This document shows, piece by piece, positions 35,668 through 45,365 of a stretch of 64,000 nucleotides of DNA. Origin of the DNA: Tepidibacillus_B infernus. Lineage in GTDB: Bacteria > Bacillota > Bacilli > Tepidibacillales > Tepidibacillaceae. The stretch lies in NCBI RefSeq assembly GCF_048898065.1, contig NZ_JBLWFI010000001.1, positions 1,790,155 to 1,854,154 of the forward strand. The letters run 5' to 3'. Made by a program: the position numbers and the translations under genes. Numbering within the stretch: the first letter of the stretch is position 1; every line of letters starts with the position of its first letter. The notes beneath the pieces were generated by a model. That model was not told where the DNA came from. It saw only the letters and a list, made by a program, of their open reading frames with translations, and made no database searches.

Positions 35668-36770
35668 CCATTTCCTCCTTTCTCTAATCTACCAATGGAA
35701 ATCGTAACATTCCCTGCTTTTTTCTTTTGCAATAGAAGTTGATTCGTTCTAGCAGATAAACTAGCAGCAGGTTCACTCACCCCATAAACCCCAATATGAC
35801 GATAAACCGTTTCTGAAGGGTGTTGAATGGATACCTGATTTAATTTATCTTTTGTATAGAAAACGATTGGCCATTGATACTTTTGACGAATCTCTAATAA
35901 TCCTAATTCATCCCTTTTTAAATCAATGGTTGCGAGATGGTTAATACTCTTCCAAGACAATCCTTCCTCTTCTAACGTTGAAAAGATAACAGACTCGATT
36001 TCCGAAGCTGATGTACCACGATTACATCCGATTCCAACCACTAATGTTTTCGGACGGAAGAGAATGGTCTTCTCAGGGAGATGACTCCATTCATCTTGGT
36101 CAAGTAATCGATCGGTAATGACAATTGCCCCTTGATAATCTTCCTTAATTCTACTTTCACTTGATATCGAAGAATAAAACGTAAATTGTTCAGAACGAGG
36201 AATCGAAGAAGGCCACCAATCCCTTTCTCCAACTTCTTGAATCATCGCTATTTTTTCGTCATTCACAACCGCTGCACTTACCGCAGTAACATGTTGTACA
36301 GAGTCTAGCTGCCAACCATATTGAACTCCTAGCAAATCAACAGCTAATTTTTGGTTCACATCAGACGAAGTGGTAATAACTGGAATAGCCCCTATTAAAT
36401 TGGATACTTGATTGGCTAAATGGTTAGCCCCTCCTAAGTGTCCAGATAAGACACTAATGACATACTGGCCAATGTCATCTAAGACAACAACTGCCGGATC
36501 AGTCCTTTTGTCCTTGATAAGTGGAGCAATTATTCGCACAACAGCTCCAAGAGCCATAAATAAGATCAATCCTCGATAGGATAAAAATAAGGAAGATAAG
36601 AGCGTTGCCATACTACCATCAACTACGTAAATACCCTTTTCTTCTTCATCTCCGAAAACCCATTTTTTGGGATAATAAAGATCACTATCAGGTAATTGCT
36701 CATGCAGAAATCGTGCTTGACTTACTCCTTTTTTTGTAATTGCCACAATCCCATATGCTTTCTTCACCAT
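35664..36770 (-). CDS. cbiG: Cobalt-precorrin-5A hydrolase
   Basis: CbiG opens the delta-lactone of cobalt-precorrin-5A and releases the two-carbon fragment as acetaldehyde, a step special to the anaerobic pathway. The 368-residue protein has the N-terminal domain with LSGHLGGANHLA near residue 112 and the C-terminal domain with VVGIGCNRGTSASEIE near 243. Both family domains are present. Confidence 0.92.
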   Translation of the reverse strand: MVKKAYGIVAITKKGVSQARFLHEQLPDSDLYYPKKWVFGDEEEKGIYVVDGSMATLLSSLFLSYRGLILFMALGAVVRIIAPLIKDKRTDPAVVVLDDIGQYVISVLSGHLGGANHLANQVSNLIGAIPVITTSSDVNQKLAVDLLGVQYGWQLDSVQHVTAVSAAVVNDEKIAMIQEVGERDWWPSSIPRSEQFTFYSSISSESRIKEDYQGAIVITDRLLDQDEWSHLPEKTILFRPKTLVVGIGCNRGTSASEIESVIFSTLEEEGLSWKSINHLATIDLKRDELGLLEIRQKYQWPIVFYTKDKLNQVSIQHPSETVYRHIGVYGVSEPAASLSARTNQLLLQKKKAGNVTISIGRLEKGGNG

Positions 36771-37550
36771 TTACTCCCCTTTTCGATATCCGTGGCTAAA
36801 TCGACCATCATACAATTTGGAACGATTTTTATCGATATCCAGATGATTTTGAAAAACGTTGCCGGCCAAAATCATCGCATGGGAGTGAATATTCTCTTTC
36901 TTCAATTCTTCTACCACTTTTGCCAATGTACTTTGGATCATTTTTTGATCCTCCCAAGTCGCACGATATACAACCACAATCGGTGTATCTTCTGCCCATC
37001 CAGCGAATCTTAATTCCTCTACGACTTTTTCAATAAATGATGAACTTAAAAATAATGCAAGGGTACTATGGTGACGTGCTAATTCTCTTAATTTCTCCTT
37101 TTCTGGTACAGGGGTTCTTCCTTCTATTCTTGTAATGATTAACGTCTGAGTGAGTTCTGGAATGGTAAGCTCCGCCTTGATTTGTGCAGCAGCCGCAAAA
37201 ACGGAACTTACACCAGGGATGATCTCATAATCGATACCTTCCCGTTGCAATCGTCTCATTTGTTCAGATGTCGTACTAAAAATTGAAGGATCCCCAGTAT
37301 GTAAGCGAACAACAAGACTTCCTTTTTGAACTTCTTCAACGATCATCTCTATTTGTTGTTCCAAGGTAAGCCCAGCTGTTTTAATCGTTTTTGCTCCTTT
37401 TTTTACCCTATCTAATAAAGAAGGATGGATTAAAGAATCGGTATAAAGAATCACATCTGCTTGTTGCAGTAATTTTAACCCTTTTACTGTGATGAGATCA
37501 GGGTCTCCAGGTCCTGCTCCAACGAAATAAACCTTATTTTCTTTCATCAT
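36771..37550 (-). CDS. cbiF: Cobalt-precorrin-4 C11-methyltransferase
   Basis: CbiF methylates C-11 of the corrin ring with SAM. The 259-residue tetrapyrrole methylase shows the N-terminal GAGPGDPDLITVKG near residue 11, the region LHTGDPSIFS near 78, and PGVSSVFAAAA near 105. It abuts cbiG and overlaps cbiL by 4 bases. Confidence 0.93.
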   Translation of the reverse strand: MMKENKVYFVGAGPGDPDLITVKGLKLLQQADVILYTDSLIHPSLLDRVKKGAKTIKTAGLTLEQQIEMIVEEVQKGSLVVRLHTGDPSIFSTTSEQMRRLQREGIDYEIIPGVSSVFAAAAQIKAELTIPELTQTLIITRIEGRTPVPEKEKLRELARHHSTLALFLSSSFIEKVVEELRFAGWAEDTPIVVVYRATWEDQKMIQSTLAKVVEELKKENIHSHAMILAGNVFQNHLDIDKNRSKLYDGRFSHGYRKGE

Positions 37551-38266
37551 GTTCTCTTCACCACCATTAATGACAAATAGGGCAACTCTTTTCCTTTTAA
37601 ATCTAAAACGTTTTTATAGATGATTTCTTCGTTTGAAGTTGCTTTTGTGACTATTGCAGCCTTTTCTAAGGTATTGGTTTCGATTAAAACATCGACCAAT
37701 AAATCAAGGACTTTTGCTATTTTTAGGAAAATAATCGTTTCATGTAGTTCAATCGCTTTTTTCATGTGATCTTTATTTCTCGTAGCTGGAATAATTCCGA
37801 CCTGTGCATCGCCATCAGCCAATGGTAAATGTAATGAAGCCGCGGCACCAAAAATTGAAGAAATTCCCGGAATCGATTGGACGGTAACCTCTGGATGAAG
37901 GAGTCCCATATATCGATAAAGATGAATAAATGTACTATAAAATAAAGGGTCTCCTTCTGTAAGGAAGGCAACATCCTTTCCCTGCTGTAAGTGGCGAAAT
38001 ACTGCTTCTGTTGCTTCTTTCCATTGCTGTTCGATGATTTCTTTATTTTTGGTCATCGGGAACAGTAAAGGAAGTAATTGCTGCCGTTTTATATCAATAA
38101 AGTTCCTTACAATCGACAAAGCATAACTCGTCTCATTTACCGCCTTTATTGGAAAAGCAATCACCGGTGAATTTTTGATCACCCGTAATGCTTTTAATGT
38201 GAGAAGTTCGGGATCGCCAGGGCCAATGCCAATACCAAAAAATTGTCCGATTTTATGCTCTTCCAT
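37547..38266 (-). CDS. cbiL: Cobalt-precorrin-2 C20-methyltransferase
   Basis: CbiL adds the C-20 methyl group, the first peripheral methylation of the anaerobic branch. The 239-residue protein has GIGIGPGDPELLTLKA near residue 11, FLTEGDPLFYSTF near 92 and PGISSIFGAAA near 121, the typical tetrapyrrole methylase motifs. It overlaps both neighbours, indicating coupled translation. Confidence 0.93.
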   Translation of the reverse strand: MEEHKIGQFFGIGIGPGDPELLTLKALRVIKNSPVIAFPIKAVNETSYALSIVRNFIDIKRQQLLPLLFPMTKNKEIIEQQWKEATEAVFRHLQQGKDVAFLTEGDPLFYSTFIHLYRYMGLLHPEVTVQSIPGISSIFGAAASLHLPLADGDAQVGIIPATRNKDHMKKAIELHETIIFLKIAKVLDLLVDVLIETNTLEKAAIVTKATSNEEIIYKNVLDLKGKELPYLSLMVVKRT

Positions 38267-39509
38267 CTACTTCTTCCTTTCTTTTTCCTTTTGGATTCGT
38301 TGCTGTGACAATATAGATTGGATTTAAACTCTCAAATCCTGTTTTACTAGCAATCGGCTTACTTCGAGCAATCTGCACAAGTGTAATTTTCGGTGAACAT
38401 CCCCTATTTTCAAAAAAATGTAATGTTTCTATCAATGTTTCCATCGTAATGGCGTTCACAATCACCCTTCCGTTTTGCTTCAGCCGATGACAGCCTAGCT
38501 GGAGGATTTCTTCTAACCTCCCATTGCTCCCTCCAACAAAAATCACATCTGGATCGGGAAGATCGTTTAAACAATCTGGGGCCTCCCCATGGATAACTGT
38601 AAAATCCGTACGAAACTTCTTCATATTTTTTTTGATAAAATCTATATTCTCAATGTCTTTTTCAATCGCATAAACTTCAGTATCTGGCTGATATTTGGAT
38701 GCTTCAATGGAAACAGAACCTGACCCAGCTCCAATATCCCAAAGAATATCTCCTGATCTTAATTTCATTTCTACTAAACTTAATACCCGTATCTCTTTTT
38801 TGGTTATTAATCCTTTTTTTGGCTTTTTTTGATAAAATTCTTCGTCTTCGATTCCTAAATTCCAACTTTGAACGGCTGGAATTTCTTTTCGTTTCCGCAT
38901 TATGACGATATTTAACGGCGCGAATGTTTGATCACCCGCTTCTTCAAGAGATAAGAGATAAATCTTTTCATTTTTTCCACCAAGGTGTTCACCAATAAAC
39001 ATTTCATACTCATCAAATCCATAGATTAGTAGATACTGCGCAATCATTGTTGGTGAATGGACAGCATCCGTTAACAGAGCAATCTTTGCTTTTCCATCGA
39101 TTCTTTGGGCTAACCCTGTCAATGACCTCCCATGTAAACTTTCAATATAACTATCCTGCCAAGAATCTCCCAACCTAGCAAATGCTAATTGAACTGAACT
39201 TAGGTGAGGATAGATCGATAGATTTTCGTACCCTATAATGTCAAGAAATAAACGGCCAATTCCATAAAAAAGTGGATCACCTGAAGCAAGAACAACCACC
39301 TTTTTGTTGATTGCTTTCTCCTTCAAACGATGTAGGATAAATGGTAAATCCCCTCTTAAAATCCATTTTTCTTTTTGAAAATCGGGAAAATAGGAAAGTT
39401 GTCTTTCTCCACCTACTAAAATATCTGCTTCGGCAATCCATTTTCGGTAGTGAGGAAAAATTCCATTTTCTCCATCATCACCGATACCAATGATCTTCAT
39501 TTTTTCCAT
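38253..39509 (-). CDS. cbiET: Bifunctional cobalt-precorrin C5-methyltransferase / C15-methyltransferase (decarboxylating)
   Basis: The 418-residue protein fuses CbiE (about 1-205) with CbiT (about 225-410). The CbiE part has GIGDDGENGIFP at the N-terminus and LASGDPLFYGIG near 75. The CbiT part has a Rossmann methylase motif, WDIGAGSGSVSIEAS near 257, and IFVGGSNGRLEEI near 323. It methylates C-5 and C-15 and decarboxylates the C-12 acetate side chain. The fusion corresponds to CobL of the aerobic route but functions here in a CbiD/CbiG-containing pathway. Confidence 0.93.
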   Translation of the reverse strand: MEKMKIIGIGDDGENGIFPHYRKWIAEADILVGGERQLSYFPDFQKEKWILRGDLPFILHRLKEKAINKKVVVLASGDPLFYGIGRLFLDIIGYENLSIYPHLSSVQLAFARLGDSWQDSYIESLHGRSLTGLAQRIDGKAKIALLTDAVHSPTMIAQYLLIYGFDEYEMFIGEHLGGKNEKIYLLSLEEAGDQTFAPLNIVIMRKRKEIPAVQSWNLGIEDEEFYQKKPKKGLITKKEIRVLSLVEMKLRSGDILWDIGAGSGSVSIEASKYQPDTEVYAIEKDIENIDFIKKNMKKFRTDFTVIHGEAPDCLNDLPDPDVIFVGGSNGRLEEILQLGCHRLKQNGRVIVNAITMETLIETLHFFENRGCSPKITLVQIARSKPIASKTGFESLNPIYIVTATNPKGKRKEEVDGRA

Positions 39510-40594
39510 TCATCCATCTCCACCCTCCCAAGAACTCTTCCCAATTTTGAAACAAGAATGACCTCTAGGATTAATCCTCCTTGAATATAAGAAAGACTCT
39601 CTAAAGCGACTAAACGGCAAATTTCTGCAAAAAAAGATGGTCTATTTTCTTCGATGATGATTTTCTCAACCCATGCAGCCGTATTGGCTTGTCGAATTTG
39701 TGCTTGAACAGAATCTGAAAAGTGAAGCCGGTTTGCAATATTAGCTAAAAATTGAAAATCAATACTCGACTCTTTTGAATGAACCATCATTTTCCCTTGC
39801 GCAACTTTGGATAGTTTTCCAATCATCCCTAAGATGGTCACCTTTTTTGTTCCTAATCTTTTCGCTTGTTTTAAAGCAAAACCAACAAATTCACCCATTT
39901 GAACAAAGGCCATTTCCTCTTTTTCCTTAAAAATGTTTTGCGCGATCTTTTCACTTGTACTCCCAGTCGTTAAAATAAAATGGTCGATGCCATTGATTCT
40001 GGCAACACGAATCGCTTGAACAATACTAGCCTGGTAAGCATCATGAGAGTAAGGAATCACCGTACCTCTTGATCCTAAAATGGAAATCCCACCAATAATC
40101 CCCAATCTAGGATTTAATGTTTTTTTCGCTAACTCTTCACCATTGGGTACCGAAATGACCACTTTTACACCTTTTGTAAGTTGATAAAAATTTAATAGCT
40201 GTTTTACTTCTTTCTCGATCATGCGTCTTGGAACAGGATTGATTGCTGCTTCGCCAATAGGGACCGGTAATCCAGGTTTGGTTACTCGACCAACCCCTTT
40301 TCCACCGTCTATCTCGATTCTTTCTTCATTAAGCCATGAAACGGTTGACAAAATTAGCGCTCCGTGGGTGACATCTGGATCATCGCCTGCATCTTTGATC
40401 ACACCTGCCATTGCAAAGGTTAGGCTATACGTAGAGTTTTGAATGGGAAATCTAACCTTCTCACCAATCGGCAACTGGATTTCAATATCAAGAATTTGGC
40501 TCTGCTCAATTAACATAAGTAAAGCTGCTTTTGTTGCAGCAGTTGCACAGGCTCCTGTGGTATATCCGCTTCGTAATCCTTTTTTCTTACTCAT
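39497..40594 (-). CDS. cbiD: Cobalt-precorrin-5B C1-methyltransferase
   Basis: CbiD is the C-1 methyltransferase of the anaerobic pathway and a diagnostic marker for it. The 365-residue protein shows LRSGYTTGACATAATKAA at residues 6-23, the conserved GDDPDVTHG near 73, and LTTGSTSEK near 205. It overlaps cbiC by 4 bases and cbiET by 13 bases. Confidence 0.94.
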   Translation of the reverse strand: MSKKKGLRSGYTTGACATAATKAALLMLIEQSQILDIEIQLPIGEKVRFPIQNSTYSLTFAMAGVIKDAGDDPDVTHGALILSTVSWLNEERIEIDGGKGVGRVTKPGLPVPIGEAAINPVPRRMIEKEVKQLLNFYQLTKGVKVVISVPNGEELAKKTLNPRLGIIGGISILGSRGTVIPYSHDAYQASIVQAIRVARINGIDHFILTTGSTSEKIAQNIFKEKEEMAFVQMGEFVGFALKQAKRLGTKKVTILGMIGKLSKVAQGKMMVHSKESSIDFQFLANIANRLHFSDSVQAQIRQANTAAWVEKIIIEENRPSFFAEICRLVALESLSYIQGGLILEVILVSKLGRVLGRVEMDEWKK

Positions 40595-41253
40595 TCTACA
40601 TCCTTATCAACTTGTTGAGCCATCAGTGAGAGAGCATTCACAATTGCTGCAGCCACTGGGCTTCCACCCTTTCTTCCCTGATTGGTAATATAGGGAACAT
40701 CTAATTTCTGTAATTCTTCCTTTGATTCTTTTGCAGATACAAAGCCAACAGGAACGCCGATGATGAGATCGGGCTTTGCTTTTTTCAATTTTATCAGCCG
40801 AATCAGTTCTAGAAGTGCTGTTGGTGCATTTCCGATGGCAAAAATCCCACCCTCTATTTGACTTGTTGCCTTTTGCATGGCAATAATCGAACGCGTCGTG
40901 TTTTGTTCTTTCGCTTTCTTGACTACATCCTCATCCCGTATATGACAAATGATTTGTCCACCAAAATGAGTGATGCGAGATTGATGGATTCCTGCTTTTA
41001 CCATTTCCACATCCGTCACAATTTTTTTTCCTTGGCGAATTGCGAAGATACCCGCTTTCACTGCTTCTGGATGAAATCGTAAACTTCTCCCTAATTCAAA
41101 ATCCGCGGTCGTATGAATCACCCTTTTGACAATTGGAAATTGTGCATCTGAAAAGGAATGATTACCGATTTCTTCTTCTATCATTTCAAAACTTTTCAAC
41201 TCAATCTCCTGAGGTTGAGTCGTTATTGGCGAAAATTCTACGAAAAAATCCAT
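40591..41253 (-). CDS. cbiC: Cobalt-precorrin-8 methylmutase
   Basis: CbiC moves the methyl group from C-11 to C-12, forming cobyrinic acid. The 220-residue protein has the catalytic histidine in VKRVIHTTADFE near residue 46, IGNAPTALLEL near 145, and RKGGSPVAAAIVNAL near 200. The ATG at 41253 is preferred because AGGTGAGGG precedes it. Confidence 0.93.
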   Translation of the reverse strand: MDFFVEFSPITTQPQEIELKSFEMIEEEIGNHSFSDAQFPIVKRVIHTTADFELGRSLRFHPEAVKAGIFAIRQGKKIVTDVEMVKAGIHQSRITHFGGQIICHIRDEDVVKKAKEQNTTRSIIAMQKATSQIEGGIFAIGNAPTALLELIRLIKLKKAKPDLIIGVPVGFVSAKESKEELQKLDVPYITNQGRKGGSPVAAAIVNALSLMAQQVDKDVE

Positions 41254-41292
41254 ATCCCTCACCTTTCGTTGATTTCATTTACAACTCATTTA

Positions 41293-42051
41293 CTAGTGTT
41301 TCTCTAGGTATTTCAATAAATCTTCAAAATGATGAAACACAATTGGATATTGTAGTTTGGGCCTTTGTATCACGATCGTCTCAATTCCCATTTGAATGGC
41401 ACTCTCTACCTTTTCTAAAAATCCTCCTTCTTTCCCACTTTCCTTTGTAATTAGAAGATTGATTCCATATTCTTTATAGATGGCTTGGTTCAATCCAGCT
41501 GAAAATGTTCCTTGCATGGCAATGATATTTTCCTTTGGTATTCCTAATGATTCGCACTTTTGTAGGTTCTCTGCCGTAGGCAAGATGCGAAAAATAAGCC
41601 GAATATTTGGCTCCCCTAACAATGACTTTGCAAATCGATCAATTTTATTGATTCCTGTAGTTACGAATACAACACCTTTTTTTTCTCTGATCCATTCAAT
41701 GGCTTCTAAATAGGAAGATACGAAATGAAGGTATTGGTTCTCATTTAGAACTGTTGACGGCCGCTCATACCGTAAATAAGGTATTTTTACTTCTTTTGCT
41801 ACTTCCATCGCATATTTTGAAACGAGTTCTGCATAAGGATGTGTCGCATCAATAATGGCCTTAAATTTCTTTGCAAGGACCATTTCTAGCATTTGTTCTT
41901 TCGTTAACCTTCCAATATTAATGGGGATGTTTAGAGATTTATATTTTTGGGCAGCTTGTTCTGTGACCACACTTACGGATACCTTCTTATTATGTTGAAG
42001 TAAAAAAGCAGTTAGTTCTCTTGCATCTTTTGTTCCTGCTAATACCAACAT
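41293..42051 (-). CDS. cbiJ: Cobalt-precorrin-6A reductase
   Basis: CbiJ (CobK) reduces cobalt-precorrin-6A using a pyridine nucleotide. The 252-residue protein begins MLVLAGTKDARELTA and contains IDATHPYAE near residue 70 and TTGINKIDRF near 135, all family motifs. The start at 42051 follows AGAGG. A GTG at 42084 would give an 11-residue extension but has no ribosome binding site. Confidence 0.9.
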   Translation of the reverse strand: MLVLAGTKDARELTAFLLQHNKKVSVSVVTEQAAQKYKSLNIPINIGRLTKEQMLEMVLAKKFKAIIDATHPYAELVSKYAMEVAKEVKIPYLRYERPSTVLNENQYLHFVSSYLEAIEWIREKKGVVFVTTGINKIDRFAKSLLGEPNIRLIFRILPTAENLQKCESLGIPKENIIAMQGTFSAGLNQAIYKEYGINLLITKESGKEGGFLEKVESAIQMGIETIVIQRPKLQYPIVFHHFEDLLKYLEKH

Positions 42052-42084
42052 TTTATCTAACCTCTGCTTATGGTTCTTGTTCAC

Positions 42085-42978
42085 TTATTCATGATGGTGA
42101 TGATGACCATTATGGTGATGTACGTGATCATGGTGATCATGATGATGAGAATGATGCGAATGATGGATGAAGTTAATACGGTACATACATTGGTCACAAT
42201 TAAGGGCTGGTTTCCCCTCTAATGCTTCAAAGGCACGGTCAGTGAGAACATCGATTAATTTGTGATCAAGCCCTAGATATGGAGCTCTTTTGATCTTTCG
42301 GTTTGGATATAATTGTTGATAATGTTCGATCATTTGATCCATTCGTTTGATCAATATCCCCGTAAATAAGAAAAAAGGTAAGATATAAATGTTTTTTGCC
42401 CCTGTCGCAATACATCTTTCCATTCCTTCTGTAAACGTCGGCTCTGTTATTCCCATGAAAGCAGGTTCCACCCACTTAACTGGGATCCGTTCCCATAATA
42501 ACCGCATGATTTTGTAAAGATCGCTGTTTGCATCGGGATCACTACTTCCCCTCCCCACTAATAAAATGGCTTCCTCTTTTCTTTGTTCCCCGCTTTCTCC
42601 TTGAAAACCTATTTCTTTCAGACGATCTGTGAGAATTTGTAACGTTACTTCATGAATCGCGATAGGCCTTCCGTATGTAAAAGTGATACCTGGATATTTC
42701 ACTTTTGCTTGATCAATCTCATAAGGAATATGTATTTTAGCATGACCAGCGGAAAAAAGAATAATAGGAACGAGCGCCACTTTTGTTGCTCCTTGACGAA
42801 TACATTGATCCATTCCTTCAGAAACTGTGGGAGTGGTTAATTCTAAAAAACAAGTTTCAATAATCGGTACCGATTTTATTCCTCGGATTCTTTGTGCTAC
42901 TTTTTCTGTAAAACGAAGTACTTCTTCATTTCCTTCTGAATCTCGACTCCCATGCCCGACAAATAAAATGGCTTCCAT
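42085..42978 (-). CDS. cbiX: Sirohydrochlorin cobaltochelatase, long form with His-rich tail
   Basis: CbiX inserts Co2+ into sirohydrochlorin, the entry step of the pathway. The 297-residue protein contains two tandem chelatase halves: LFVGHGSRD near residue 5 with SAGHAKIHIPYEI near 80, and LLVGRGSSDPDAN near 137 with the second metal site region. A CDQCMYR motif near 265 may bind metal. The last 25 residues are almost wholly His with Asp, Ser, Asn and Val, probably a cobalt store or delivery site. The start at 42978 follows GGGGGAGAAG. Confidence 0.92.
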   Translation of the reverse strand: MEAILFVGHGSRDSEGNEEVLRFTEKVAQRIRGIKSVPIIETCFLELTTPTVSEGMDQCIRQGATKVALVPIILFSAGHAKIHIPYEIDQAKVKYPGITFTYGRPIAIHEVTLQILTDRLKEIGFQGESGEQRKEEAILLVGRGSSDPDANSDLYKIMRLLWERIPVKWVEPAFMGITEPTFTEGMERCIATGAKNIYILPFFLFTGILIKRMDQMIEHYQQLYPNRKIKRAPYLGLDHKLIDVLTDRAFEALEGKPALNCDQCMYRINFIHHSHHSHHHDHHDHVHHHNGHHHHHE

Positions 42979-43008
42979 TTCTTCTCCCCCAAAATTTATC
43001 ATTTTTTG

Positions 43009-43785
43009 TTAGCGTTCTGTTAAACTGTATTTATTTTGATAACCACGTGGTGTCACGATTTTTTGATCAAATTTAAAAGTGTCCGAACTGCCAATAATAA
43101 TCGTGGTTACCATATTCATCTCATGATGGAGCATTTCTCCTAAAGTCGTTACGATGACTTCTTGATCGTCACGATACGCATTCTTCACAATGCCTACTGG
43201 TGTATCAACCGAGCGGTATTGTAATAAAATTTCTTGCGTTTTTTGGATCGGTAGAATTCTTTTCTTACTTTTTGGATTATAAAGGGCGATGACAAAATCT
43301 GCATCTGCAGCCAGACGAATTCTTTTTTCAATTTGTTCCCATGGTGTTAAAAGGTCGCTCAGACTGATGGTACAATAATCATTCATAAGCGGTGCTCCTA
43401 GTAAAGCCGCAGCTGCGTTGACTGCTGATATACCAGGGATGACTTCAATTTGAACAGATATTTTTTCCTCTCTTGCTGCGATCATTTCGTAAATAAGCCC
43501 TGCCATTCCATATACCCCGGCATCTCCGCTAGAGATAACAGCTACTTTCTTTCCCTTTTTTGCTAGATCAATCGCGATTTCTGCTCTTTCGATCTCTTTG
43601 GTCATTCCTGTGGCAACCACTTCTTTTCCCTGTATATATGGTAGGATAAGATCGATATAAGTTCGATACCCAACAATAACTTCACTTTTTTCAATGGCAA
43701 GTTGTGCTTGTTTTGTCATTAATTCAGCACTTCCAGGTCCAATTCCAACAATGAATAGATGTCTAATCGTTCCCATTTTGTCCAT
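43009..43785 (-). CDS. cbiH: Cobalt-precorrin-3B C17-methyltransferase
   Basis: CbiH methylates C-17 and drives ring contraction in the anaerobic route. The tetrapyrrole methylase fold is shown by FIVGIGPGSAELMTKQA near the N-terminus, VISSGDAGVYGMAGL near 80, and PGISAVNAAAALLGAP near 108. Starts at 43797 (GTG), 43785 and 43776 are possible; 43785 has AAAGGA at a short distance and gives 258 residues. Confidence 0.93.
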   Translation of the reverse strand: MDKMGTIRHLFIVGIGPGSAELMTKQAQLAIEKSEVIVGYRTYIDLILPYIQGKEVVATGMTKEIERAEIAIDLAKKGKKVAVISSGDAGVYGMAGLIYEMIAAREEKISVQIEVIPGISAVNAAAALLGAPLMNDYCTISLSDLLTPWEQIEKRIRLAADADFVIALYNPKSKKRILPIQKTQEILLQYRSVDTPVGIVKNAYRDDQEVIVTTLGEMLHHEMNMVTTIIIGSSDTFKFDQKIVTPRGYQNKYSLTER

Positions 43786-43800
43786 ATTTCCTTTCACTTT

Positions 43801-44640
43801 TTATTTACAGATGTTATGTAATAAAGATAATAATTCAGTAGATGAAGTTGGTGGTTTTATTGAAGAATCGATTCGTTTCTGTTTTAATAACTCTTGGTAT
43901 ATTTCCAATAAAATTGGCAGTTTTAAGCCAGATTCCCTTAATATTGTTGCGTCAGAAAAAATCTCCATAGGTGTTCCTTCTTTTAATTTTTTTCCATTTT
44001 TTAAAACAATAAGATGATCGGCCCATTGATAAGCCAATTCCAAATCATGAGTAGATAAAAGGATTAACTTGGAGCTTGATTCTTCTTCTAAAAATTGGAT
44101 CAATCGTTCGATAGCCTTCGGTTCAAGATAAGCTGTAGGTTCATCTAATAATAAAATCTCTGGTTCCATCACCAAGACTCCAGCTAAAGCTACTAATTTT
44201 TTCTCACCTAAACTAAGATAATGGATTGGCCTCTGTACTAAATGAGTGATATGTAAATATTCCATGATGAACTGAACTTTTTCTTGAATTATTTTGTCGG
44301 GAACGTTCAAATTTTTGAGTCCATAGGCTATATCCTCCCAAACATTTGACGAGAAGAGTTGCTGTTCTGGATCTTGAAAAACAATCCCCACCTTCCTTCT
44401 TAATCGATTTAATTCCAAACGAGAATACCTTATTTCTTTTTGATTGACGATCACTTTACCTGTTGTTGGTCGGTAAATGCCGTTAATATGACCTAAAAGT
44501 GTTGATTTCCCAGCGCCATTATGGCCAATTAGCGCCGCCTTTTTGCTATTCGAGATCTTTAAGGTAAGGCGATCAAGTGCTACCGTACCATTCGGATATT
44601 GATATATTACATTTTCCAATTCGATGATTGATGATTCCAT
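43801..44640 (-). CDS. cbiO: Cobalt ECF transporter ATP-binding protein
   Basis: CbiO energises cobalt uptake by the CbiMNQO complex. The 279-residue ATPase shows Walker A GHNGAGKST near residue 40, the Q-loop VFQDPEQQLFSSNV near 85, the signature LSLGEKKLVALAGVL near 143, Walker B ILLLDEPTA near 164 and LSTHDLEL near 198. Only one ATPase gene is present, so a homodimer is expected. Confidence 0.93.
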   Translation of the reverse strand: MESSIIELENVIYQYPNGTVALDRLTLKISNSKKAALIGHNGAGKSTLLGHINGIYRPTTGKVIVNQKEIRYSRLELNRLRRKVGIVFQDPEQQLFSSNVWEDIAYGLKNLNVPDKIIQEKVQFIMEYLHITHLVQRPIHYLSLGEKKLVALAGVLVMEPEILLLDEPTAYLEPKAIERLIQFLEEESSSKLILLSTHDLELAYQWADHLIVLKNGKKLKEGTPMEIFSDATILRESGLKLPILLEIYQELLKQKRIDSSIKPPTSSTELLSLLHNICK

Positions 44641-44655
44641 CTGCTTTCCGTCCTT

Positions 44656-45357
44656 TTATACTTCGGTATTGGCTTGATCAGCTACAATAGAACTTTCAAT
44701 CACTCCTCTACTTTCTAAACCGATTGCCCATTTTTGATAACGCTCTAAAGAATTTATAAAAAGTTGTGATAATAAAGCAGAAAATGAATAAAGTGAACGA
44801 GTAAAGTTTTTATAGCCAAGCCGTGAAGTTTGTGCCATTTTCATCTGATAGGCTGTATCTAACAAAACAAATAGAAAACGATAGATGAGCTTCGCAATTT
44901 CGAGAAGATCAACAGGAATTTTCAATTTTTCCATTACTTTTATTAAGTCATGAAACGGAGTCGTCAGTATAAGAAAAAGTAAACTTGCCGTGTTAGACAG
45001 TGATTGAAAAAATATACTTCCTGCTGTTTCTATTCCTTGTTTCGTAATACCAATAAAATAAGGGCCGATGGAAAGAAAGCCCAACATCATTTTTGGTGAT
45101 GGAGAAATGGATAGCATAATGCTAATTAGGCTTACTCCTAGAAAAAGACCCATCCCTAGCAATAATGTTAGATAATCTTTCCATGGCACTTTGGCAAAAC
45201 CGATAGTAATCGTAACAGTAATAACCCAGATCATAAGATCGCCAACCCAATGAAACAAAAAAGAAAAAATAAAACTTACAAACACAAATGCCAATTTGAT
45301 TAAAGGATCAAGTCGAATGAAACGATTGGTATACGCAATTTGATCAATTTTCAACAT
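44656..45357 (-). CDS. cbiQ: Cobalt ECF transporter transmembrane protein
   Basis: CbiQ is the membrane scaffold that couples CbiO to the substrate-binding CbiM. The 233-residue protein has an N-terminal RLDPLIKLAFVF, about five membrane helices, and a cytoplasmic coupling region with ARxxRG-like motifs (MAQTSRLGYKN near 165 and GLESRGVIE near 215). It lies between cbiN and cbiO as in typical operons. Confidence 0.9.
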   Translation of the reverse strand: MLKIDQIAYTNRFIRLDPLIKLAFVFVSFIFSFLFHWVGDLMIWVITVTITIGFAKVPWKDYLTLLLGMGLFLGVSLISIMLSISPSPKMMLGFLSIGPYFIGITKQGIETAGSIFFQSLSNTASLLFLILTTPFHDLIKVMEKLKIPVDLLEIAKLIYRFLFVLLDTAYQMKMAQTSRLGYKNFTRSLYSFSALLSQLFINSLERYQKWAIGLESRGVIESSIVADQANTEV

Positions 45358-45365
45358 TTAATTTC

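Noticed and set aside
42085..42170. Short tandem repeat of CAT/CAC triplets
   Set aside because: It is the His-rich coding end of cbiX, so the repetition reflects the protein sequence, not a satellite.
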